From Gemmatimonadales bacterium UBA7835 (GTDB lineage Bacteria; Gemmatimonadota; Gemmatimonadetes; Longimicrobiales; Gaopeijiaceae), in NCBI GenBank assembly GCA_002500925.1, contig DLTN01000023.1, positions 1 through 19,358 on the forward strand: a stretch of DNA of 19,358 bases, read 5' to 3'. Positions 7,580 to 15,000 of the stretch are shown here, one piece after another. The notes under the pieces are model-generated. The model was not told where the DNA came from and made no database searches. It saw nothing but the letters and a program-made list of their open reading frames with translations. The stretch's first letter is position 1, and every line of letters starts with the position of its first letter. A program made the position numbers and the translations under genes.

Positions 7580-7957
7580 ATGGGTTGGAAGCAGTGGGCA
7601 GCGGTTTGCGCAGTAATCGGGGTGGGAATCCTGTCACAGATTCCCGGCCACGATGACGCAGCCATGGACCACACCGGTGAGGACCATGGCGCAATGCCTT
7701 TGATGGCCGAACCGCAGGGGCCCTACGCTACAATCGCCCTCGACGTAACCGGGATGACCTGAGACGGCTGCGCAACAGCGGCCCGTGTGGCCGTGACCAG
7801 AGTTGATGGCGTCCACGACGCGACTTTCTCGTACGACCAAGCGGAGGGCTACGTGACCTTCGACACGACGGTTACGTCGGTGTCCGAGATAGTGGCAGAG
7901 CTCGAACGGATGACGGATTTCTCAGCAACCCAGCGGGAGAGCAACGGGACCAGATGA
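7580..7957 (+). CDS. merP: MerP-like HMA-domain protein with in-frame TGA, candidate selenoprotein (Sec61)
   Basis: The reading frame runs from the ATG at 7580 to the TGA at 7955-7957 (125 codons), with one in-frame TGA at 7760-7762 (codon 61). Residues 5-20 form a hydrophobic signal or anchor. Residues 24-44 are a His/Asp/Met-rich linker (GHDDAAMDHTGEDHGAM). Residues 50-118 are a heavy-metal-associated domain: ATIALDVTGMT, then TGA, then DGCATAARVAVTRVDGV, then VTFDTTVTSVSEIVAELE. The TGA sits exactly at the first cysteine of the metal-binding GMTCxxC motif; the second cysteine (C64) is present. Domain conservation continues past the TGA, so either it is read as selenocysteine or the gene has a single nonsense change. 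A SECIS-like hairpin follows. The Shine-Dalgarno is strong (GGAGG, 7570-7574). The final stop overlaps the next ATG (ATGA). Confidence 0.72.
7778..7794 (+). promoter_or_regulatory. Candidate bacterial SECIS element downstream of the in-frame TGA
   Basis: CGGCC (7779-7783) pairs with GGCCG (7789-7793), and G7778 can pair with U7794. The apical loop CGUGU (7784-7788) has a G at its second position. The loop starts 21 nt after the UGA. Known bacterial SECIS elements lie inside the coding region, place a small loop roughly 16-37 nt after the UGA, and have a G among the first loop bases that SelB reads. A competing four-pair hairpin GCTG/CAGC (7767-7770 with 7776-7779) partly overlaps the stem. 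The core stem is short, so this is a candidate and not proof. Confidence 0.5.
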
Positions 7958-8064
7958 ACAGTCGGCGCGTTGATCTTGTCTATTTCGAAGGCTGTCCGAA
8001 CGCGACCAAGGCCAGAGAGAACATTCGAGCGGCCATATCAGGTGAAATTCTTTTTCACCTATAA
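7954..8064 (+). pseudogene. Truncated thioredoxin-like protein of mer-type clusters (36 codons)
   Basis: The ATG at 7954 overlaps the merP-like stop (ATGA), which implies translational coupling. The product starts RRVDLVYFEGCPNATKA, then RENIRAAI. I recognise this as the N-terminus of small thioredoxin-fold proteins found beside MerT and MerP genes, with the conserved beta strand and F-x-G-C-P-N active-site Cys (C14, codon TGT here). Such proteins normally continue for roughly 60 or more further residues. Here homology stops after about residue 30, and the frame ends GEILFHL then TAA inside a short inverted repeat, overlapping the 3' end of the opposite-strand hldD by 10 bases. It looks like the 5' stump left by a deletion or recombination. 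A functional mini-protein cannot be excluded. Confidence 0.6.
8041..8059 (+). repeat. Inverted repeat at the junction of the truncated gene and hldD
   Basis: GGTGAAA (8041-8047) and TTTCACC (8053-8059) form a perfect seven-pair stem with a five-base loop TTCTT. It spans the last codons of the truncated thioredoxin-like gene and the stop codon of hldD. It could act as a weak convergent terminator; on the plus strand a T-rich stretch (TCTTTTCTT) follows after about 8 bases. It also marks the point where homology to the mer-type gene is lost. Confidence 0.4.
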
Positions 8065-9038
8065 GGGTCTTTTCTTGATAGAAAGTTTCGGACGTAGTCC
8101 GACACTCCTTCATCGACGGAAGCGAAGGGTTCTGTGTACCCAGCGCTGCGCAACTTCGTTATGTCGGCCTCGGTGAAGTACTGGTATCCGTCACGAATGG
8201 CGGGTGGCGTGTCTACCCATCGAATGTTTGGTGTTCGATCAACTGAGGCGTAAAGAGCGGACATCAGTTCGAGCCATGTCTGGGCGCGTCCCGTCCCTAC
8301 GTTGTAGATCCCACTGGCCGGAGTTTGCTCGCTGAGCCACAGGATCACGTCTACACAGTCCTTTACGTAAATAAAGTCACGCTTTTGCTCGCCGTCTTTG
8401 TATTCAGGGTGATGAGACCGGAACAGGGTTACCGGCTGGTTTGCTGCTGCGTCTCCGTATGCTTTTGTAACGGCGCTGCGCATGTCTTCTTTGTGGTATT
8501 CGTTTGGGCCATACACGTTGAAGAACTTTAACCCGGCCCAGAAAGGGGGTTGTCGTCGACCTTCATCTGCCTGGCGCACTACCCAGCGATCAAAAAGGTG
8601 CTTGCTCCATCCGTATGGATTGGTAGGTCGCAGGGTCTCCATATAGTCCCGGTCTTCTATATCTGAAAAGCCCTGTCGTCCGTCGCCGTAGGTTGCCGCT
8701 GAGGATGCGTATACTAGTGGCACCTGGTATTGGGAGCACCAATGCCAAATCTGCTGTGAGAGCCGTAGGTTCGAAGCCAGAATAAGATCGACGTCTGTCT
8801 CTGATGTCGCTGTAACAGCGCCCATGTGATAGACGAACGAAATTTCATCTCGTCTGCGAGTAAGGATCTCATTTAGCGATTCGGGAGCGACTATTTCGTC
8901 AATCTCGTGCTTGGAGACGTTGAGCCATTTCTTTCCGGTGCCGAGCGTGTCGCAGATAGATACTCGCTCACCGTTTTCTGATAGTGCGCCCACGAGGTTT
9001 GAGCCGATGAACCCAGATCCACCTGTTATCAAGATCAT
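8055..9038 (-). CDS. hldD: ADP-L-glycero-D-manno-heptose 6-epimerase
   Basis: The protein has 327 residues from the ATG at 9038-9036, which places the Rossmann motif TGGSGFIGSNLV at residues 5-16 as in the family. A longer frame from 9104 would add 22 unrelated residues. The enzyme is a short-chain dehydrogenase family epimerase that converts ADP-D-glycero-heptose to the L-glycero form for the LPS inner core, in the cytoplasm with bound NADP. Visible HldD signatures are YASSAATYGDG (residues 110-120), the catalytic pair Y142 and K146 in NPYGWSK, KFFNVYGPNEYHK, KRDFIYVKDCVDVILW, IYNVGTGRAQTW and YQYFTEADITKLRSAGY. The length is slightly above the 310 residues of the E. coli enzyme. It lies downstream of the LVIVD gene but is separated by a strong hairpin. 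Its presence implies a diderm cell with heptose-containing LPS. Confidence 0.93.
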   Translation of the reverse strand: MILITGGSGFIGSNLVGALSENGERVSICDTLGTGKKWLNVSKHEIDEIVAPESLNEILTRRRDEISFVYHMGAVTATSETDVDLILASNLRLSQQIWHWCSQYQVPLVYASSAATYGDGRQGFSDIEDRDYMETLRPTNPYGWSKHLFDRWVVRQADEGRRQPPFWAGLKFFNVYGPNEYHKEDMRSAVTKAYGDAAANQPVTLFRSHHPEYKDGEQKRDFIYVKDCVDVILWLSEQTPASGIYNVGTGRAQTWLELMSALYASVDRTPNIRWVDTPPAIRDGYQYFTEADITKLRSAGYTEPFASVDEGVSDYVRNFLSRKDPYR

Positions 9039-9126
9039 TGCTAGAAGATCAGTCCGAAAATGTGTCCAAGGTCCATTGTAAGATCTCTTTTCTTCGATGC
9101 TCAAGAGTTACTGGGCTATTTGCGCT

Positions 9127-9160
9127 GAGGGGTCCGGCACCGATCGGTACCGGACCCCTC
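9127..9160 (-). terminator. Strong hairpin between the LVIVD gene and hldD
   Basis: GAGGGGTCCGG (9127-9137) pairs perfectly with CCGGACCCCTC (9150-9160), eleven pairs. The inner part adds an ACC/GGT stem over a GATC tetraloop after one C-A mismatch. It lies 55-90 bases past the stop of the LVIVD gene on the same strand, the right place for its terminator. No T-tract follows on the minus strand, so it may instead stabilise the 3' end or work with Rho. Confidence 0.55.
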
Positions 9161-9215
9161 ATTAGGCATAACCCTCTTCGTTTCTCTCTGAGGGGGACGC
9201 GCTGGAGGCTCTTTT

Positions 9216-11033
9216 CTACTGCTGAGCCGCCATCCCTCGAAGCACCGCAGCTAGTTTAGCCATGCGCTCAGCATCACCACCAAGCTCGCCCAATTCAATC
9301 TGGACTACGTCTGCTTCGATCTCAGCGGCGAGGCTGTTCAGGGATGTTGATGATGCCCCTGAGTTGAGTACGTTCTGAATCTCCGTCGCTCGGTCGTTGA
9401 GGATTCGGTTAGCACGAGTCATCTGGTCCAAATAGGCTTGTGCTACGTCGCGAGTTGGTTCCCATTCCACTTTCGGCTGAAGCTGGGCGTTGAACTCGTC
9501 CATCATAATAGCCTCGGCAGCTGCGATTTCTGCTGCCGACAGGTGCTCACTTGGTGTCAGGCGGAAGACGTCGATGCCACGGGAGATTTCTGCGCCATAA
9601 AGGCGACCGTTGAACCAGTACACGGACCAATATCCACCCGTAAACATCGATTCAATGGATAGCGGGCCTCGGTCGAAGAACGCGATCTCGAACGCATTTT
9701 CGGGATCAGTGAAGTCCATGAGCGAGACACCGCCTTGATACCAAGCTTGGGCCATAATGTCGCGTCCAGGAACCGGTATGATTGAGCCATTGTGTGCCAC
9801 GCAGTTCTCTGTTTCCGTCTGCGGAACTGGCAGTTTGTAATAGCCCGCCAGTTCCATTTGGCCGTCCTCTCCTATCCGGAAAATGGCGTTTGCGCCCCAT
9901 GTAGCGGGATCACTCGCTCTGCAACGTGGTGCGCTGCCGCCACCCCATTCGTCAGTGAAGACGACGACGTCGCCGTCATTATTGAAGGTGGCCGAATGCC
10001 AGTAGGCAAAGTTGGGATCCGAGACTTCGGCAACTCGGGTCGGGTTCTCTGGATTCGAGATATCCAGCAGGATGCCGTTTCCGGAGCATGCACCACCGGC
10101 GAGTCCAATACCGGGGTATGCTGTGATGTCATGGCACTGGTTGGTCATACGAGAACTCTGGGTCCCTTCACCGTGGTCACCACCCTGCCAGAGGCCAGCT
10201 AGGTTGCCCTGCTCATCTGCGAAGATCCGAGGCATGTTTACGATCTCGGCTGCCCCTGGGTTAGCGAGAGGAACTTTGACTACTTCGATGCGGAATAGCG
10301 CGGTGTTCGGGTCGTCCGGACCACCACCTGAGCAACCAGCTAGTTCTTCACCCGGGCGGACTCGGCTGGTGCCCTGGATGTAGATGTACATGTTTTCGGA
10401 GTCGGCGGGATCGGTCACAATTGTGTGCGTATGGGAGCCTCGGCAGGACTGCACTGCCGCCACCTGCGCAGGGTTATTCATGTCCGACACATCGAAGATT
10501 CTCACTCCCCTCATGCGTTCCGCGCTTATGGAGTCGGCTACACCTTCCACTCCACAATCAAGACGACCACGCGTCTCCTGCGCTGACATGACCACTAAGT
10601 CTCCGAACACTGAAACATCGCCCTGTCCGCCGGGGCAGACGACCGACACTGCGAGTGTCGGGTCGGCCGGATTCGAGATGTCGTACATCTGGAATCCGTT
10701 GTAGTTGCCCTGGATCAGCAGATTGTCTTGAAAAGCTAGGTCTGTGTTGCTGAACCTTCCGTCAGCTGGCGTAGATGGGTTGAAGAATCCGTCGGGGCGT
10801 GGGATAGCTGCTAGCAATTCCATGCCATTAATCGCTGACTCGGCATCCATCCAACCAGCACCAAGGCCTATTCGAGGATCGTTGGGGTCCCACTCCAGCG
10901 CTGGTGCCGCCGCCGAGACCTGATCTTGCTGCTGTGCCGCAATACTTTCCGGTGCAACAATAGTACCCGCGACCATTGTGGCCGCGGCGAGGAGCCCGAA
11001 TGCTGTTGTGCTTTTTGTACCCATGTCCTTCAT
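9216..11033 (-). CDS. Secreted LVIVD-repeat (beta-propeller-like) protein
   Basis: The protein has 605 residues. A signal peptide covers about residues 1-34 (AFGLLAAATMVAGTIVA, cleavage after SIAA). The body is built of LVIVD-type repeats with the hallmark (V/M)xIYDISNPxxP: GFQMYDISNPADP, GVRIFDVSDMNNPAQVA, GILLDISNPENPTRVAEVSDP and GVSLMDFTDPENAFEIAFFD. These form a propeller-like extracytoplasmic fold. His and Cys clusters occur (SCRGSHTHTIV, QCHDITAYPG, CVAHNGS), including several Cys that may form disulfides. The last 100 residues are helical and Ala/Glu-rich. Its biochemical role is not known. AGAGGTG ahead of the ATG at 11033 supports the start. It follows the DUF305 gene by 88 bases on the same strand, a pairing I recall as common in Gemmatimonadota. 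Confidence 0.85.
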   Translation of the reverse strand: MKDMGTKSTTAFGLLAAATMVAGTIVAPESIAAQQQDQVSAAAPALEWDPNDPRIGLGAGWMDAESAINGMELLAAIPRPDGFFNPSTPADGRFSNTDLAFQDNLLIQGNYNGFQMYDISNPADPTLAVSVVCPGGQGDVSVFGDLVVMSAQETRGRLDCGVEGVADSISAERMRGVRIFDVSDMNNPAQVAAVQSCRGSHTHTIVTDPADSENMYIYIQGTSRVRPGEELAGCSGGGPDDPNTALFRIEVVKVPLANPGAAEIVNMPRIFADEQGNLAGLWQGGDHGEGTQSSRMTNQCHDITAYPGIGLAGGACSGNGILLDISNPENPTRVAEVSDPNFAYWHSATFNNDGDVVVFTDEWGGGSAPRCRASDPATWGANAIFRIGEDGQMELAGYYKLPVPQTETENCVAHNGSIIPVPGRDIMAQAWYQGGVSLMDFTDPENAFEIAFFDRGPLSIESMFTGGYWSVYWFNGRLYGAEISRGIDVFRLTPSEHLSAAEIAAAEAIMMDEFNAQLQPKVEWEPTRDVAQAYLDQMTRANRILNDRATEIQNVLNSGASSTSLNSLAAEIEADVVQIELGELGGDAERMAKLAAVLRGMAAQQ

Positions 11034-11121
11034 ACCTCACCTCTGGTGGACTTAGTTAGTGATCGGAATTTGGTCGAACCTTCTGTCGATGAAGACCTGA
11101 TCTAGTGAACCTCACGCTGAG

Positions 11122-11793
11122 TTAGCGAGCCATCTGGTTGAGAAGCCCCTGCATTCGCTCGATTTCCATGAGCTGGTCGGCATCGATTTCCTCGGCAAAT
11201 TTGAAGATGGTGGACTCCTGCGCTGCGCCTGATGTGCTGAAGAGCTCTGTAACCATCGCGAGGGCTCCCCGGTGATGCTGGATCATTCCCTCGAGGAAAA
11301 GCCGGTCAAAATCCATGCCCCGAGTTTCAGAGAGCGTCTGCATTTGTTCGGGCGTCAGCATACCCATCATCTCATGCTGCATCGCACCCATGTTGGACAT
11401 CTCGATTGTCTCTCCACGATCGGCTAACCACGCCGAGATTAACGCGATCTCATCGCGTTGTGAGATCTCCATGCGCAGGGCCATCCGCTGAACAGCTTCG
11501 GTAACGGCGTGCTGGCGAACCAGGGCTGTCATCTCGAGCGCCTGTTGGTGGTGCGGAATCATTCCCTGCATAAAGCTGACATCAGCGTCCGTGTAGGAGA
11601 CCCCTTCGACCTGATCCAGTTCTGTGGATGAGAAGGTCCTACTGGATTGGCCAGGGGCACCGGGTTGAACGATCCGCGGACCGTCATTCTCTGGCGCGGG
11701 GGCAGCGGTTTCTACTGATGCGCCTGTAGAGCACGCGCCCAATAGGGCGACGAGGGCAATTATCGGGGTTTTGAGGATGTCAATCTGTATCAT
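11122..11793 (-). CDS. DUF305 (CopM-like) lipoprotein
   Basis: The protein has 223 residues from the ATG at 11793-11791. A TTG three codons upstream is an alternative. The lipoprotein signal ends in ALLGAC, with Cys20 or 21 as the lipid site, followed by a low-complexity Pro/Ala linker. The two DUF305 signature helices are visible: DVSFMQGMIPHHQQALEM and LFLEGMIQHHRGALAM. Between them is a Met/His-rich stretch (EMSNMGAMQHEMMGMLTPEQM). DUF305 proteins are ferritin-like bundles of periplasmic or surface location. Some, such as cyanobacterial CopM, bind copper through Met and His, so a metal-binding role is plausible here. It is the first gene of a probable two-gene unit with the LVIVD protein. 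A leader hairpin precedes it at 11832-11869. Confidence 0.9.
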   Translation of the reverse strand: MIQIDILKTPIIALVALLGACSTGASVETAAPAPENDGPRIVQPGAPGQSSRTFSSTELDQVEGVSYTDADVSFMQGMIPHHQQALEMTALVRQHAVTEAVQRMALRMEISQRDEIALISAWLADRGETIEMSNMGAMQHEMMGMLTPEQMQTLSETRGMDFDRLFLEGMIQHHRGALAMVTELFSTSGAAQESTIFKFAEEIDADQLMEIERMQGLLNQMAR

Positions 11794-11831
11794 GTCATTC
11801 AAACGGACTCGGGTGCCTCAGTGCTTCGAAC

Positions 11832-11869
11832 CTGAAGGGTAAGACGCACTGATGGCTTACAACCTTCAG
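11832..11869 (-). promoter_or_regulatory. Long hairpin in the leader of the DUF305 gene
   Basis: CTGAAGG then GTAAG (11832-11844) faces CTTAC, AA, then CCTTCAG (11856-11869). This gives a twelve-pair stem with a single two-base bulge and an 11-nt loop. It lies 39 bases before the DUF305 start in the divergent region shared with the VPS10-like gene. It could be a leader RNA element or a protein-binding dyad. Nothing in the rest of 11870-12018 could be assigned; no convincing promoter boxes were found there. Confidence 0.4.
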
Positions 11870-12033
11870 CGCAGAACCGTTCCCGCAATAGTTAGACATT
11901 TCGAGATCGGTAGGAGGTGTGGATCTTGAACGGGGGGTTGGCCGCCGGGTAGACTAAATAACATCTTTTCGACCCGGCCTTATCCGCTCGGCCGAACTGA
12001 AGATCTGCTCGATCCTTAATGGAGCCAACCACG

Positions 12034-15000
12034 ATGTTGTCATTGCTCATGAGATACCGTCCCAACTATGCAGTCCTCAAGATGGTAGGCGTACTCTTAT
12101 TCACGTTCTCAACGCCGATGTCTGCACAGCTGTTGCCGGTACATCTGGATGGGCTGAGTCCTAGGGAGATTGGTCCAGCGAACATGAGTGGTCGCTTGGT
12201 CGATATCGCAGTCGTTGAGATGGATACGAGAGTCTACTATCTCGCTTCTGCAACGGGTGGGGTCTGGAAGACGACCGATAATGGGTTGCGTTTCACGCCG
12301 GTGTTCCAAGACGAGGAAGTCCATTCGGTGGGGGACATCGCAGTCCATCAGAAAGATACTAGCGTCGTCTGGGTTGGAACCGGGGAACGTGCCAACCGTC
12401 AGTCTTCGTCCTGGGGCGACGGTGTCTACAAGTCTGTGGATGGAGGGGAAAACTGGACGAACATGGGGCTCGAAGAGAGTCATCACATCGGCCGCATTGT
12501 AATGCACCCCGACAATTCAGACGTCGTCTACGTGGCCGCCATGGGACACCTGTGGGGACCTAACCCCGAACGCGGCCTATACCGTACACAGGACGGTGGA
12601 GAGTCATGGGAACGAATACTTTTCGTCGATCCGATGACAGGTGCGGTTGACGTAGCGATGGATCCGTCTAATCCCGATATCATGTATGCGGCGATGTATC
12701 AGCGCCAACGTCGGCCTTGGGGTTTTCACGGTGGAGGACCGGGAAGTGGTCTATATAAGAGTACGGACGGGGGTGACAGCTGGACGCTGCTTACCAATGC
12801 CGGGCTAGATAACGGACTCGCCACGGGTGACATAGGTCGTATTGGGATCACGATCTACAGATCGGATCCACGCATTGTATACATCAGTCTCGAGCAGGGT
12901 GAGCGTTTTAACGCATCAACAGCATATGAGCAGCGTCTAGCGGGCATCTATCGATCAGACGATCGCGGTGAGAGCTGGACGTATCAGAGTGACTGGAACC
13001 CCCGCCCGATGTACGCGAGTCAGCCTATGGTGGATCCAAACGACGACCAGCGGATCTATATGCTGAACTCCTATAGCTATTCGGACGACGGCGGTGTGAC
13101 ATTTTCCGTGCCGCGGGATCACCGGACTCACGGGGATGATCGATTTGTCTGGGTGAATCCGCACGACTCTGATCACGTCATCAAGCTTGACGATGGAGGA
13201 TTAGGTACCAGTTACGACCGCGGTGATCACTTCCTCTATCACACCGCACTACCATTGAGCCAGTACTACCGTGTCTCTGTAGACATGGCTCACCCCTACA
13301 ACGTATATGGCGGGCTTCAGGACAACGGGTCTTGGCGTGGACCGAGCCAGACCTACAGGTCAGAGGGCATTCTCAATGAGGACTGGAATAAGTGGGGGGG
13401 AGGCGATGGATTTCTGAGCCTCGTAGACACTACGAACAATCGGATCCTGTATTCAGAGAGCCAATATCTGGGACTCATACGCTGGGATCTAGAAACTGGA
13501 GCGAGTCGCAATATTCGTCCAAATCAACCGGAAGGCTTCATAGGGGCTAGGAGAAATTGGACGACTTGGCCGGATCTCGACGATCCGTACATGGAGCTTG
13601 GTAATGCGATGCCGCCCGGTAACTGGGACGGACCCTTCATCATCAGCCCACACGATACCAACACTCTGTATGCAGGACTGAACGAACTCTTTAAGAGCAC
13701 AGATCGCGGTGATACGTGGACATCGCTAGGAGACCTGACAAGCGGGACAGACAGACGGGGCCTAGTGATAATGGATCAGGCGGCGGATTCCTTTGTCCTG
13801 TCACTCGACGACGGTATTCCTTACTGGCCGACTTTGACTGCAATCGCGGAATCAGAGCACCAGCCTGGTGTTCTGCTTGTAGGGACTGACGATGGCCTAG
13901 TGCAACTATCGACTGACGATGGCCGGTCATGGATGGACGTGACCAGCTCTATACCTGGCGCACCGGATCTCATGTGGGTCAATCAGGTCCACATGTCGAG
14001 AGCGATAGATGGCCGTATGTATGTAGCTGCTAACAACTATAGAAACGACGATTATGAGAACTACCTTTGGGTAACAGAAGACAGTGGTCGTTCATGGCGC
14101 TCAATCGTGGGAGATCTCCCTCCCGATCAGGTCGTCCGTGTTGTGCGTGAAGACCTAAGAAATCCTGATGTCCTTTGGCTCGGGACTGAAATGAGGGCGT
14201 TCTGGTCCTGGAACGGTGGTCGAAACTGGCTGCCTCTCGATGGAAACATGCCGACTGTAGCTGTGAATGATCTAGTCGTGCACCCAAGGGACAATGACCT
14301 TGTCTTGGCCACCCATGGACGCGGAATTTGGATCTTTGATCAGTTAAATGCATTGCAAGAGATGACGCCGGAAATAGCGATGTCGGATGGACATCTTTTC
14401 TCTATCGAGCCCGCTGAGCAGATACGATATAGAGCGGAGAAGGCACATACTGGAAACATGGTCTACGAAGGTGAGAATCCACCGGCTGGCGCCATTATCG
14501 ATTTCTGGTCGGCCGAGGACCGTGAGATGGCACAGATCATTGTGCTTTCAGAAGAAGGAGTCGAGGTAGCGTCTATGGAGTTTGAGGCTGGTCGTGGTCT
14601 TAATAGGGTTGTTTGGGACCTCCGTCATACTCGACAGGGTGTAGCGTCAGACTCCGGTGGATTTAGCGGAGCTAGCAGGGGCCCACTCGTGATCCCCGGT
14701 GATTACACAGTTCGACTGTCGATCGGGAGTATTATTGCGGAAGAGCGAGTAGAGGTTCGTGAGGACCCCAGACTGTCTTTCGAGCCAGAGGTTCGTGTGG
14801 AGTGGACCGAGATGCTGCTCGATGTATGGGCCTTGGTTGACCAAGCCCAGCAATTGGCTCAGGACGTCGGTAGCAGGACCGACAGTTTAGATATGGGGAC
14901 GGTTAGTGATGTGAGCGACTCTCTAGAGGATCGCTTGCGTGACCTAGAGCGGACGACAGGCGAGCTCGTAAGCCGTGTGAACCGATTGTATGGCTCGATT

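Noticed and set aside
7809..7821. GCGTC-CAC-GACGC hairpin as the SECIS element
   Set aside because: It has a three-base loop without G and lies further from the UGA than the better candidate at 7778-7794.
8055..8057. TGA at the end of hldD as a second recoded codon
   Set aside because: The protein already has full HldD length and C-terminal pattern there; nothing homologous continues after it.
7970..8176. Plus-strand frame of 68 codons across the merP-hldD border
   Set aside because: It is out of frame with the thioredoxin-like stump, runs antisense into hldD and has no ribosome binding site or domain.
9792..10704. Open frames of about 106-136 codons on the plus strand inside the LVIVD gene
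   Set aside because: They are antisense to a well-supported gene, show no domain or signal peptide, and follow from its codon bias.
12109..12507. Minus-strand frame of 132 codons inside the VPS10-like gene
   Set aside because: It is antisense to clear Asp-box coding sequence and its product has no recognisable features.
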